A stretch of 64,000 bases of DNA, from positions 1-64,000 of the forward strand of contig JAOUGX010000012.1 in assembly GCA_029865385.1 (NCBI GenBank), in the 5' to 3' direction. Of the stretch, positions 47,088 through 56,225 are shown piece by piece. Below the pieces are notes generated by a model. The model saw nothing but the letters and a program-made list of their open reading frames with translations, was not told the DNA's origin and searched no databases. The DNA comes from Gammaproteobacteria bacterium. GTDB lineage: Bacteria > Pseudomonadota > Gammaproteobacteria > Steroidobacterales > Woeseiaceae. A program made the translations under genes and the position numbers. Numbering within the stretch: position 1 is the stretch's first letter; every line of letters starts with the position of its first letter.

Positions 47088-48626
47088 ATGAGGAGCCCGA
47101 AGGCCCTGATCACCGTCGGGACTTTGATCGCCATCATGGCAGTCACCGGTTGCGCCAGCGTGCCACTCGACTTCCCGAAGACTGCGACTTCGGCGTTATC
47201 GAATACCGGCGATACGCCGATTGCCAGATCGAGCGTCACCTGGCGGGCGGCGGATCCCGGGCGTAACGGATTTTATCCGTTGGTCCAGGGGCTGGATGCT
47301 TTCGGCGCGCGGCTGGTGTTGATGGATCGTGCAGAACGCAGCATCGATGCCCAGTATTTCCTGATGAAGCCCGATGCAGCCGGCCTGGTTTTTGCGGGCA
47401 AGCTGATGCAGGCGGCTGACCGGGGCGTACGCGTCCGGTTTCTGCTGGACGACATCTTTACGAGCGTCGACGATGAAGCATTGATGATTCTGAACGAGCA
47501 CCCAAACATCGAGCTTCGCATATTCAACCCTATTTCCCGGAAGGGCTTGCCGGCTCTGAACTACGTCGGGAACTTCAAAATTGCGAACCGCAGAATGCAC
47601 AACAAGTCCTTCACGGTCGACAACCAGGTCACGGTGGTGGGCGGTCGCAACATTGCCGAGGAGTATTTCCAGCTGGATACAACCGGCGAGTTCGTCGACT
47701 TCGATATGCTCGGCGCCGGACCAGTCGTAAAGGATATATCAGCGTCATTCGATATTTATTGGAACCACGAACTGGCGGTTCCGTTAGAAGTCCTCTACGG
47801 CCGGAGAGATGTCGAGAAGCTGGCTGCGAGGCGCAGCAAGGTCGAAGCGGCCATGCAGGATTCCGGCGAAACGATTTATGGCAAAGCGATCCACACCGAA
47901 TTGATGCAGGAGATTTTCGGTGGCGATGTTGATCCGTATTTTGCAGAGGCAAGAACCATCTTCGACGATCCGCAAAAACTGCTCGAGAAAGTATCGCCGG
48001 ATCATCAGATCGTCGCCACGGCCATTGCGGATGTGCTAAGCAATGCTGAAGAAGAGATCATTATTTATACGCCGTACTTTATTCCGGGACAGGCCGGAAT
48101 GGAATTGATAGAAAAAGTCAGGGCAAAAGGCGTCCGGGTCGTCCTGGTTACGAACTCGCTCGCCAGTAACAACCACACGCCGGTGCATTCGGCATACTCG
48201 AGATACAGAAAACGGCTTCTTCAGGCGGGAGTCGAGTTGTATGAGGCACGCGCCAATGCCGCACAGGTGATATCGGAGGATGGCAGCAAGGAGTTGCAGC
48301 AACTTACATTGCATACGAAGGGCATCATCATCGACGGGCGATACACATTCGTCGGCTCGCTGAACCTGGACCCGCGTTCGATCGACATCAATACGGAAAT
48401 GGGGGTGTTGATCGACTCCCGGGATCTTGGCTCTTTGCTGGCAGAAGACTCCGGTATGCGCATAGCAAACATAGCCTACCGACTGAAACTCGATGACAGG
48501 AACAGGATCCGCTGGCATGCGATTATCGACGGTCAGGAGGTGGTGGAGACAAAAGAACCGCTGACCTCTGGCTGGCGTCGGTTTCAGGCCTGGTTCTTGA
48601 AAATCGCACCCGAGAAACAGCTCTGA
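47088..48626 (+). CDS. Lipoprotein of the phospholipase D / cardiolipin synthase superfamily
   Basis: 512 aa from the ATG at 47088, preceded by AGGAG. The leader ends in VTGC, a lipobox. Two HKD motifs are intact: H171-N-K-S-F-T-V-D178 with following GGRNIAEEYF, and H409-T-K-G-I-I-I-D416 with GSLNLDPRS, so the enzyme should be active as a phosphatidyl transferase, nuclease or phospholipase of the ClsC type. The insert between motifs includes IIIYTPYFIPGQAG. It is the sole intact copy; a 5' stub exists at 62939-63238. Confidence 0.92.
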   Translation: MRSPKALITVGTLIAIMAVTGCASVPLDFPKTATSALSNTGDTPIARSSVTWRAADPGRNGFYPLVQGLDAFGARLVLMDRAERSIDAQYFLMKPDAAGLVFAGKLMQAADRGVRVRFLLDDIFTSVDDEALMILNEHPNIELRIFNPISRKGLPALNYVGNFKIANRRMHNKSFTVDNQVTVVGGRNIAEEYFQLDTTGEFVDFDMLGAGPVVKDISASFDIYWNHELAVPLEVLYGRRDVEKLAARRSKVEAAMQDSGETIYGKAIHTELMQEIFGGDVDPYFAEARTIFDDPQKLLEKVSPDHQIVATAIADVLSNAEEEIIIYTPYFIPGQAGMELIEKVRAKGVRVVLVTNSLASNNHTPVHSAYSRYRKRLLQAGVELYEARANAAQVISEDGSKELQQLTLHTKGIIIDGRYTFVGSLNLDPRSIDINTEMGVLIDSRDLGSLLAEDSGMRIANIAYRLKLDDRNRIRWHAIIDGQEVVETKEPLTSGWRRFQAWFLKIAPEKQL

Positions 48627-48965
48627 CGCGGAGTCTCGGCCGCAAATGCCGGGTCCGGGAACGCACGTACCTGGAGGACAGGCTCGCCAAGCCGACTCAG
48701 CTCAGGATCTCCTGTCGGCGGGTAATCGTCCAAACCCCGTAGTCGCTGCTCGATCGCCTGCTCCGCATCGTCGAATGGAAACTCCTCGGACGCTGGGGTC
48801 GCCTGCAAATGGATTCGGACCTGCTGGCGGTCATCGTCGCATCTCTCGAGCTCCCGGCTATCGAGCCAGCACATGCTGAACTGTACGAGCTCGGCGGATT
48901 GGTTCGTCGGTGTCGAAAGTCGTCGCGAATTGCAGCGTCTGGATGCGTTCGAACTGGCTCGTCTG
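48627..48965. other. Gap with no gene recognised
   Basis: 339 bases between the phospholipase-D gene and the HlyD fragment. Several open frames exist on both strands, none with a domain, start site or similarity I can name. It lies at the edge of rearranged DNA and may be a gene relic. Confidence 0.4.
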
Positions 48966-49121
48966 TCACCGCTCCCTTGCACTTTCTGATCTGTATCTCA
49001 GCAACGGCGATAGTAGATACTCGATGACCCGCCGTTCGCCCGTCTTAACCTCCACCGTCACAGCCATACCCGGAGAAAGCTTCACATCTCGTCCATCGAC
49101 GCCGATTACCGAAGTAGCTAG
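48966..49121 (-). pseudogene. C-terminal fragment of a HlyD-type membrane-fusion protein
   Basis: The last ~50 residues of a type I secretion adaptor: TSVIGVDGRDVKLSPGMAVTVEVKTGERRVIEYLLSPLLRYRSESARER, a near-consensus HlyD ending with the LSPGM and YLLSPL signatures. The reading frame is cut at 49121 by the IS5-family element, and the rest of the gene is not on the other side of the element, so DNA was lost or rearranged there. The partner ABC transporter is also absent. Confidence 0.85.
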
Positions 49122-50591
49122 TCGACCCTGAAAAAGCCGGTTTTCATGCGGCATAGTGTGAACATGGAAAGGGTTCGGTCCTGAGAAGCAGCCGGATTTT
49201 GAGGCAAAAAATCCTCAGGTGCCTGAGGATCAGTCGAAGGTTCTGTCCGGCCCCGCACAAGATGACGTTAATGGCGTCACCCTCGGCTCCTTTGAGGTAA
49301 TTGCGATGCAAAAGGCCGTCGCATTTCATGTGGCCAATGATCGGTTCAATCGCATTGCGGCGTTTTAGCTCACGGCGGATGCTCTTTGTCACGCCGCGCT
49401 TCTGTCGGGCTTTGAACACCGTCACATCATCGACGTCGTGACCGCGATAACCGAGGTCGACATAACAACGTTCGGGCCGATGGCCTGTTAACCGTTCAAC
49501 TTGTTGCAGCGCTTGTTTGAGCGTGTGACCGTCGTGCGGATTGCCCGGCATTGACTGTGCACCGACCACCAGGTTGGAGCGGTTGGTCATGGCAATACTG
49601 ACTTTGACGCCAAACTCGTAACGCTTGGGCACCTTGCCTTTGGCAATGCATTCCACTTCCGGTGCATGCAAAGCATACAATTTGTTCTTGTCCTGGCGTT
49701 GCTGTGCGAGGAGTCGTTTGCTCAGTGACAGCGGCCCGGCAAAGGTGGCACGTACCGGTTCTGGCTGATGGGCCAGTTTGCGCTCAATGTCCCGAACCAC
49801 TCGGCCCAGCACCGTCTTTAACTTCGAGGTGGTGCGTCGCATGCGTCGCGTCTGTCGCGCGTAACCATAGCGATTGTTCTTGAACAGCAGTCGTGGCCCG
49901 ACACGCACGTAGCTCTGGCGTAGCGGCACGCCGTGTGCTTTGGCCAACCGCACCAGGCGCTCCCGGGCACGGTTGTCGAGCTTCGAGTCGGTCGGAAAGG
50001 CAATCGCTTTTTCCTGCACTGTCGTGTCCACCGTGACGCGCTTGAGATCACCTGACTTCACGGCCTTCGACCCGATCGCCGCATCCACCGTCGCACTTAA
50101 CAACGACTCCATGCCGCTATCGCCTAAACGTTGACGCCAGCGCGTCAATGAACTCGGGTTCAGCGGCAGCTCGTGTTGAAAATAGGTCTCGCCGCAAAAG
50201 TACTGCCAGTAAGGGTTCTCTGACCTGCGCTGTACGACCTGTTCATCCGACAGACCATAGGTGTGCTTCAGGTAGTGAAGCCCCGCCATCAGGCGTGTCG
50301 CAATCGCCGGTCGGCCGTACTCGCTGAACGATTCTCCCCATTCGCTATCGAAGCGTTGCCAGGCGATCAACTCAGTGAGCCTGACCAACTCGAGACGTCG
50401 ACCAATGAGGTTATCCAGGCGGTTGCGAAACAGGTCGTCGGTGGGTAAATCCGGGGGTGTATAAGGCTTCATTTTTGCGTCCGAAATCGCCAGCTTCGGA
50501 ATGAAATTTTATCATTTACTGGCAATTACTGCGTCGCAAATTCACCGCTTTCTTAAATACTTTCCGCCGCTTACAAGTTGTTCAGGGTCGA
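49122..50591 (-). mobile_element. IS5-family insertion sequence
   Basis: About 1470 bp. The ends are TCGACCCTGAA (49122-49132) and its complement TTCAGGGTCGA (50581-50591), flanked on both sides by CTAG (49118-49121 and 50592-50595), the kind of 4-bp target duplication made by IS5. The perfect inverted match extends to 18 bases (49115-49132 and 50581-50598), so the boundary is uncertain by a few bases. One complete transposase gene lies inside. Although CTAG is repeated, the left flank is HlyD and the right flank is block B, so later rearrangement probably happened. Confidence 0.85.
49144..50472 (-). CDS. IS5-family transposase
   Basis: 442 aa. The N-terminal domain RPAIATRLMAGLHYLKHTYGLSDEQVVQRRSENPYWQYFCGE is the typical IS5-group helical region. 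The DDE triad is visible: KRVTVDTTVQEKA, ERCYVDLGYRG and RRNAIEPIIGHMKCDG (the E within the Y-(2)-R-(3)-E-(6)-K-like region). The frame is open from ATG to stop with no lesions, so the element may be functional. Confidence 0.95.
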   Translation of the reverse strand: MKPYTPPDLPTDDLFRNRLDNLIGRRLELVRLTELIAWQRFDSEWGESFSEYGRPAIATRLMAGLHYLKHTYGLSDEQVVQRRSENPYWQYFCGETYFQHELPLNPSSLTRWRQRLGDSGMESLLSATVDAAIGSKAVKSGDLKRVTVDTTVQEKAIAFPTDSKLDNRARERLVRLAKAHGVPLRQSYVRVGPRLLFKNNRYGYARQTRRMRRTTSKLKTVLGRVVRDIERKLAHQPEPVRATFAGPLSLSKRLLAQQRQDKNKLYALHAPEVECIAKGKVPKRYEFGVKVSIAMTNRSNLVVGAQSMPGNPHDGHTLKQALQQVERLTGHRPERCYVDLGYRGHDVDDVTVFKARQKRGVTKSIRRELKRRNAIEPIIGHMKCDGLLHRNYLKGAEGDAINVILCGAGQNLRLILRHLRIFCLKIRLLLRTEPFPCSHYAA

Positions 50592-50660
50592 CTAGCTAGA
50601 CTGACACTGTAAGCCCGGGCCGGCGGGCCCTGGCATTCATTCGTCAACAAAGGACACATC

Positions 50661-51326
50661 ATGCGTATAGCAAAGACAGCCTTCCTCCTCTTTCTGGCAC
50701 TGCCTGGGGTGACCCTGGCCCAGGGTTACGGCTACGGCGGCAGGGCGCAAACCTAAGATTTCACGCTCGGCGCCATCTACCGGGGCAGCGAGAAGGCGAG
50801 CGGCACCGACGGCTCATCGCTGGACCTGTCCGGCGAGATCGGTTTTGCGTTCAACATCGGTTACAACTTCAACAACCGGCTGGCACTGAGCGCGAACTTC
50901 AATTTTCTGCGGCCCCGTTGCACCGCGGTCATCGCCGACGAAAACGATCCCGGCAACACGCAACGCATCGACCACAAGCTGTCGCAGTTCGACGGCCGCC
51001 TCAAAGGCACATACAATTTCATCGAGGGGCCGTTCACGCCGTTTGTCGAGCTTGGCATCGGCTGAACCCGGTTCGATTCGAACGTGGCCGACGGCTCGCC
51101 GGTGGCCGGCTGCTACTGGCATCCCTGGTGGGGCTATCTCTGTTCCGGCTACTACCGCACCTTCAAGGGCACGGATTTCTCCTGCGGCGGCGCCGGTCTG
51201 CGATACGATTTCCCCGGTGGCTCGTTCGTGTGCGGCAGCTACAGCGTCTACAAGCTGGACATCGGCGGTGACGCGGCCGATCCACAGCTTCAATCTCTGG
51301 AACTCGAATACGGCTGGCGCTTCTGA
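50661..51326 (+). pseudogene. Outer-membrane barrel gene with two nonsense codons (block B copy of 9847)
   Basis: Frame aligns codon by codon with the intact barrel at 9847-10512. Stops replace Trp codons twice: TAA at 50754-50756 (intact TGG in QTWEF) and TGA at 51063-51065 (intact TGG in GFGWTR). One residue is missing in the strand before LRYDF. The ends, signal peptide (GVTLAQG) and EYGWRF, remain. A shine-dalgarno AAAGGA precedes the ATG at 50661. The downstream neighbours are the same as in block A minus the second barrel gene. Confidence 0.93.
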
Positions 51327-51330
51327 CGAC

Positions 51331-51360
51331 CGTGGGGGGAGGGCGCGTCCGGCCCTCCAC
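51331..51360. terminator. Hairpin between convergent block B genes
   Basis: GGAGGGC (51338-51344), a 7-base loop and GCCCTCC (51352-51358) lie in the 36-base space between the barrel pseudogene and the LssY_C gene. It could end both transcripts. There is no T-run, so this is a weaker call. Confidence 0.45.
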
Positions 51361-51362
51361 TC

Positions 51363-52622
51363 TCAGCCTTCCGGCTCCGTCCATTCAACGTACCTGATGT
51401 CCTGCAGGTCGGTCGGCTTCGACGGTATCCACATCACGACGCGTAACCCGTCGGTGAAGTAGGGGTCGCCGGTCAGGTTGCCGCGCGGGCTTTCGATAGG
51501 CGCCGCGCCCACGCCGCCAACGTATGCAAACTGCGCCAGCATCTGGTTGTAGGCAAGATTCTCGATCAGGAATTCGCGGGTCTCGTCCACGTCAGGATCG
51601 ATCTTTTGCGTCCTGATCGTCTTCCTGGTGAACCGGACGCCGATATCACGACTGATCTGGCCGATCCAGACCGATTGACCCTGGTACGTCATTGGCGCAA
51701 GCCAGAGACGGAAATGATTACGCTCGTTGATGTTCTCGCGGATGCGCTGCAGCGCGATATCCTGGCGGCGCCCGAACAAGTAAAGACTGCTCACCGGCGA
51801 GTAACGGTACCTGCCGCCGGTGATGAACGACATCGCCGTTCGCATTCCGGAGGCGGCCGAGACCACTTCGGTTTCGTCCCGGTCCGCACGGATGACCGCA
51901 TAGCAAATGTCCAGCGGCTCGCCGATGATAACCAGGTTCAGCGGGTCTCCGAAGTTCTCTCCCTTGGCGTCCTTGACGCAGCAGGGCAACTGTTCCAGCG
52001 CTTTGGCGAACGCCGTGGGATCCGTGTAGTTAGTAATCTCGCCATCCTGATACAGCGCCTCGAAATCCACGTTGCCGTGATCGGCTGCAAGACCGGGCAC
52101 CGGCACGAAGAAGGTGAACTGCCAGGTATCGTCGTCGTTGAAAACGTCGACATTGAAGGCCCTGGTGTCGTGGTCCAGTGCGGTAAACACGAATCCCGAC
52201 CGGGCCTCGCCCGGCCTGATTGCCAGGTTTACGCCGCTGCGCAGGAAATGCTGCTCTGCCTGCTGACGCGCCGATCTCTTGCGCGACAGCGCCGCGACCT
52301 CCATCGGAGTGTGATAGTCGCTGTCCACGCCGAACGGCAGGAACAGTACTTCCTCTGCAGTCTCGTTCTCAATCTCGATCCAGACTGGCTGGATGCGCCT
52401 CCTGTACAGCGATATGCCAAACAAGGCACGGGTTTCCTTCGCGTCCGGAACCGCGGTCGTAACCCGAATACCGTTCTCAACCTGGGTAACTGAACGATCA
52501 CGAAAGGGCATCTGGTCGATTGGCTTGGGATCGAAACCAGTGACGCATCCGGCGAGGAAAAGAGCGAGCAGCGCCGCGGAATACCGCAGCGTCCGTCGAG
52601 TGGACACGACCCGGCGGTTCAT
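51363..52622 (-). CDS. LssY_C-domain lipoprotein (block B paralogue)
   Basis: 419 aa from the ATG at 52622 (MNRRVVSTRRTLRYSAALLALFLAGC), lipobox LAGC, and highly similar by eye to the block A gene at 11737-12996 across its whole length: REETxALFGISLYRRRIQPVWIEIEN, LPCCVKDAKGENFGDPLNLVIIGEPLDI, GGRYRYSPVSSLYLFGRRQDIALQ, FRLWLAP, GQSVWIGQISRDIGVRF, QKIDPDVDETREFL. It is the one intact gene of block B, while the partner upstream has collapsed. Selection appears to keep a second LssY_C lipoprotein of this type. Confidence 0.8.
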   Translation of the reverse strand: MNRRVVSTRRTLRYSAALLALFLAGCVTGFDPKPIDQMPFRDRSVTQVENGIRVTTAVPDAKETRALFGISLYRRRIQPVWIEIENETAEEVLFLPFGVDSDYHTPMEVAALSRKRSARQQAEQHFLRSGVNLAIRPGEARSGFVFTALDHDTRAFNVDVFNDDDTWQFTFFVPVPGLAADHGNVDFEALYQDGEITNYTDPTAFAKALEQLPCCVKDAKGENFGDPLNLVIIGEPLDICYAVIRADRDETEVVSAASGMRTAMSFITGGRYRYSPVSSLYLFGRRQDIALQRIRENINERNHFRLWLAPMTYQGQSVWIGQISRDIGVRFTRKTIRTQKIDPDVDETREFLIENLAYNQMLAQFAYVGGVGAAPIESPRGNLTGDPYFTDGLRVVMWIPSKPTDLQDIRYVEWTEPEG

Positions 52623-53176
52623 TCTCCCCGCCGTGCCGGCTGGTCCCAGTCCCTTAAATCGACGTTCAGGGCGGACAATGGCTTTGCGGAAAGCCACAGA
52701 ACGACCCGATAACCATCGGTGAAATACGGCGCATTAATGAGCCGATCGAGATGTTGATCGGCTCACTGGCCTTGTCGCCGCTTTGGTTCGTGCTGCAGCA
52801 CGGCACGTCCCGCAAGGCGTCGGCAATTTCCTCGCCGTCGTAGGTGATGATCGCGTCGGCGGCACAAATCGTAGCGGCGTCGAAGTTCGCATAGTCCGGT
52901 ACGAAGTCAGGAACGCGGAGCAAAAAAGTAAAGCTGGCGATGGTGGCGGAGCCCATCACGTCGGCGGTGCAGATCGATGCCAAGTATCGACCTGGTTTCC
53001 TCGCGACCCGGAACCGAGGCGGAGACCCGGATCGGCTGTGCGGTCTTCGTTTCCGCACGTTCCCGAAGACCGGGTTGATCGACCGGATCGTAAACATAAG
53101 CACGGCCGTCGCAGCCGACGAACGCGGTAGTGCCGGCAACGATCGCCAGTGCCCGGAAATGCTGGGTTATTCGCAT
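52619..53176 (-). pseudogene. Relic of the second LssY_C lipoprotein gene (block B)
   Basis: Compared with the intact 12993-14189 gene, the start (MRITQHFRALAIVAGTTAFVGC), the segment to GREETRSILGIDL, the middle SFTFLLRVPDFVPDYANFDAATIC and DVPCCSTNQSGDKASEPINI, and the end (LINAPYFTDGYRVVLWLSAKPLS to the stop at 52619) are present. Two internal stretches are missing, roughly 105 and 185 codons, with frame changes at the joints. The TGA still overlaps the ATG of the downstream gene, so the original operon overlap is preserved. Confidence 0.9.
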
Positions 53177-53730
53177 GGGAATCGGAGGACCTGCGTTTAA
53201 TCGAATAGAGGCCATATTTCACGGACGCGTATCAGGCCTCGCGACCAAATTCCACTGCTGCTTGTGTGATCGCCAGCAGCTTCCGGAAGTCTGTGTCGGC
53301 GCGCGGCCGCCATCGGGCACGATCGCCGCGCTAACGTGCCGCAGGCGCCGCCGATGCGCCTGCACTCAACCAATGCGCCTTTCTGACACGATGCCCATGG
53401 AAAGCCAAGTACGCCGCAATGGCTTGTTTCGCAACACAGGATTTGCGCCACGGCCGGTTTGTCGTCTCGCATCGCCATCAACACGGCGCCCGCACCGAAT
53501 GCTGCCAAGATCGACCAGAGGCCAAAATTGTCAACGTCCTCTCTGGGTCCGGGCCGTGCGATGACTCAGTCTTGACGCCGAGTTGCCGCGGTTAATGCGC
53601 CAACTGCGCCGGCATGCAGCATTCGGGGATCGCCAAGCGATCACAGATCGGGTCCGCGTCGGGATCGTCGTATCGATCACAAAGGCCCGCTGCCGGTCAC
53701 CGGGCTGCTCGCAACACGCCCCGTGAAGGC
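53177..53730. other. Gap with no gene recognised
   Basis: 554 bases. Small open frames exist on the minus strand (one with a hydrophobic stretch ILAAFGAGAVLMAMRDD at about 53440-53500 and another Asp/Cys-rich string near 53600-53700), but none has a start, ribosome site or family match. It probably is relic DNA of the rearranged zone. Confidence 0.4.
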
Positions 53731-54936
53731 TCAGCCGCGCAAATCCGCGATAATGTCGTTACACAGCGTGATGAAGATGCGAAAACTTTCGTCCGGTGCG
53801 AGCTTTTCATCGACCAGATGGTCGAATGCGTTTTCCTGCAATGCCCGGATTTCGTCGATTGCTTTCAACCGCACTGTCTGCTCCTCGTTGCTTCCGGCCG
53901 CTTTGCGGATGGCAATGGCGCGTTCGTAGAACGTATCGATGCGATTCTTGCGCCGGATGCGGTAAATTCGCACTGCCGCGTAGGTGCCGCTGAACAGACT
54001 GACCAGCAGCGTTACCGCGACTTCCGCAACGCCTGAATAGCGCTCATAGGCCGTTGGCGCATCGCGGTCGATGTAGGCTTGTGCACCCGGGTGAATAACA
54101 AATGTCGAATTGCCCGCGTCGAAGTCACCGCTTAGTTTGTGGAACAGCCCCGGCTGCGTGGCGGACAAGGCCGGTTTGAGCCGCAGCACCTCGAGGATGA
54201 GGTCGTACACGACGGTCGCCGGCACATCACTCCGTGCGACCAGTAGCTTGTCGACCGCGATCGTCACGATGGGCTCCAGCAGGACTTCCGCATAGGTGTT
54301 CTTCGGAAGCACGATCGGTTGAAATTTCGGCTGCAAAAAGCCGATCGATTCTGCCGCAGAGCCCCGGCCGAGTTCGTCCACGGTGCCGATGCTGAACAGC
54401 CGGTAGTCACGAAAGTCATCCATCAAGCCGGGCGACACCGGCGCGAACAGCACTACGATATCCGGTCGCGGCGTCAGCGTTTGAACAAGATGAAGCGCGT
54501 CGACGGAGATGCCGAGGTGACTTGCCGTCTCCTGCAGCATGACGCGCGACGGGGATCCCGGCGGCCCCGCGAAAATGGTGGTCCCCATGAGCAGCTCCGA
54601 GCTGTCGACCGGCTGCAAGTCGCTGCGATAGGCGATGTGCAGCACCGTGGGGTAAAGCGGCATGACCGTGTCAATATCATCGCGAAACGCTTCGCCGTTT
54701 GACACGAGGGCCAGTTCGCCGGCCCCCGCCTGCAGCAGGTCCAGCGAACTCATGCTGTCGTTGGAACGAGGTACCAGGCGCAGCCGTACTCTCGGGTTGT
54801 TGTCGAATGCGCGCACGAGCTGTTGCGCAATTTTCTGGTCGACGCCCAGTCGCGGTGTCACCAGCCGCAGCTCGACCGGGCTCGGCGTGCAACCGGCAAA
54901 AACAGTCAGCGCGAGAGCCAGCCCTGTGGCTCTCAT
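53731..54936 (-). CDS. TAXI-family TRAP-type solute-binding lipoprotein with C-terminal membrane helix
   Basis: 401 aa from the ATG at 54936 (MRATGLALALTVFAGC, lipobox FAGC); an ATG at 54975 is an alternative. The TAXI binding domain is seen in QLVRAFDNNPRVRLRLVPRSNDSMSSLDLLQAGAGELALVSNG, AGPPGSPSRVMLQETASHLGI, LFAPVSPGLMDDFRDYRLFSI and NTYAEVLLEPIVTIAVDKLLVARSDVP. A C-terminal helix (VAEVAVTLLVSLFSGTYAAVRIYRIRRKN) plus a cytosolic charged tail follows, found in some TAXI proteins. No TRAP permease gene is adjacent. Stands isolated. Confidence 0.85.
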   Translation of the reverse strand: MRATGLALALTVFAGCTPSPVELRLVTPRLGVDQKIAQQLVRAFDNNPRVRLRLVPRSNDSMSSLDLLQAGAGELALVSNGEAFRDDIDTVMPLYPTVLHIAYRSDLQPVDSSELLMGTTIFAGPPGSPSRVMLQETASHLGISVDALHLVQTLTPRPDIVVLFAPVSPGLMDDFRDYRLFSIGTVDELGRGSAAESIGFLQPKFQPIVLPKNTYAEVLLEPIVTIAVDKLLVARSDVPATVVYDLILEVLRLKPALSATQPGLFHKLSGDFDAGNSTFVIHPGAQAYIDRDAPTAYERYSGVAEVAVTLLVSLFSGTYAAVRIYRIRRKNRIDTFYERAIAIRKAAGSNEEQTVRLKAIDEIRALQENAFDHLVDEKLAPDESFRIFITLCNDIIADLRG

Positions 54937-55436
54937 CAGCGGGGAAGTTGGCAATCGGTCTGTCCTGCCGCGCATCTCAGTTGCCGACAAGCGGGTCTTT
55001 GCGGCGGCCGAAGACCCTCTCGACATCTTTGTCGGTGGTCGTGCCAGCTCGCTCGCGCGTCCGCTCCAGATTCAGGCCGGCCAACGAGTCATTGGCAACC
55101 GCGGCAGCGCCTTCGGCCGCGATGGTCGAGACTATCTGGCGCCCAAATCGCGCGCGCGCATCGTCGTCATCAGCTCCGCCAACACACACGACGTAACACA
55201 AATCCCTATCGCGGAAGGCCGGATCTTCCCGGTTCTTCGAACAGGACGTCGATGCGCCGCCAGCGCCGGGCAGCGCGAGCACCGCGGGCACCGCAAGGGA
55301 ATTTCGATCTCGGGAAGAAGGGATCACCTGGGGCTCCGGTCTGACAGTGACTTACGACGAATTCTACAGTATCCGAACAAGGCGGCGAAGATGACAGGAC
55401 TTCCTCTGTTTCGAGCGCAACGAAGCGGCGTCGGGA

Positions 55437-56225
55437 GTGAATATTGCCCACGGGGAAATGTCGCCGCGCGAATCACGCAAAGGCCGACGCGCCCAGGCCG
55501 AGCAGCAGCTGCCGCGACTCAGGAACAACCAGCTCGTATTCGAGAACCAGCTCCGGCGACTGCTCGGCGAAGCACCCGATGCGGTCGAGACAACGGCGCA
55601 GCTGCAGGATATGCCCCTGACCGAGGATCTGCCCGCGGGCCTGCCGTCAGATCTTCTCGAACGCCGGCCCGACGTTCGGGTGGCCGAACTCGGGCTTGTC
55701 GCCGCCAACGCCGAGGTCGGCGTCGCCACGGCGGATCTGTTGCCGCGCATCTCGCTGACCGGCGGCTTCGGCCAGGAAAGCGCCGAACTCTCGGACCTGC
55801 TCGACTCGGACGGCAGCAGGTGGATCGCCGACCTGACCGTGACCCAGCCCGTGTTAAATGCCGGTGCCCGCCGCGCTGCGGTCAGCGCCGCCTGGGAACG
55901 TCGCGAGCAGGCGGAACTCGCCTACATCGATACGGTGTTGCGCTCACTTGAAGACGTATCCAACTCGCTTAGCACGTTCACGCGTGCCCGCGAACTGGCA
56001 GCGTCAACAGCACGGCTGCGTGACGCCGCGCAGGAATACTTGAGCCTCGCGACCAAACGTTACTCGAACGGAGTCATCGGCTATATTGATGTGCTGGTCG
56101 CGCAACGCCAGTACTTCGACGCCGAACTCGCACTCATCGATGCCGTCCGCGACCGGCACTTAACGGTCGCGCTGTTGTACCGGTCGCTCGGTGGCGGCTG
56201 GGAGCCGGAAGACGACGAGGGCTAG
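55437..56225 (+). pseudogene. 3' part of an outer-membrane factor gene (NodT/OprM type)
   Basis: About 260 residues corresponding to the second half of an RND outer-membrane factor: QLPRLRNNQLVFENQLRRLLGEAP, LPAGLPSDLLERRPDVRVAELGLVAANAEVGVATADLLPRISLTGGFG, and the end ALLYRSLGGGWEPEDDEG. The first ~190 residues with the lipobox are missing; sequence upstream (54980-55430) shows no matching frame. No adaptor or pump gene is next to it. The frame could still be translated from GTG at 55437, but the product cannot form a complete barrel and channel. Confidence 0.8.

Noticed and set aside
50661-51326. Stop-codon recoding (TGA or TAA read as Trp)
   Set aside because: All three stop codons are used as ordinary gene ends in the window and the intact copy of this gene has TGG at both sites, so nonsense decay is simpler.
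54977-55327. 116-codon minus-strand frame just upstream of the TAXI lipoprotein
   Set aside because: The stop is next to the alternative TAXI start, but I see no signal peptide or family and the region borders a broken outer-membrane factor. Could be real, but there is not enough to report it.
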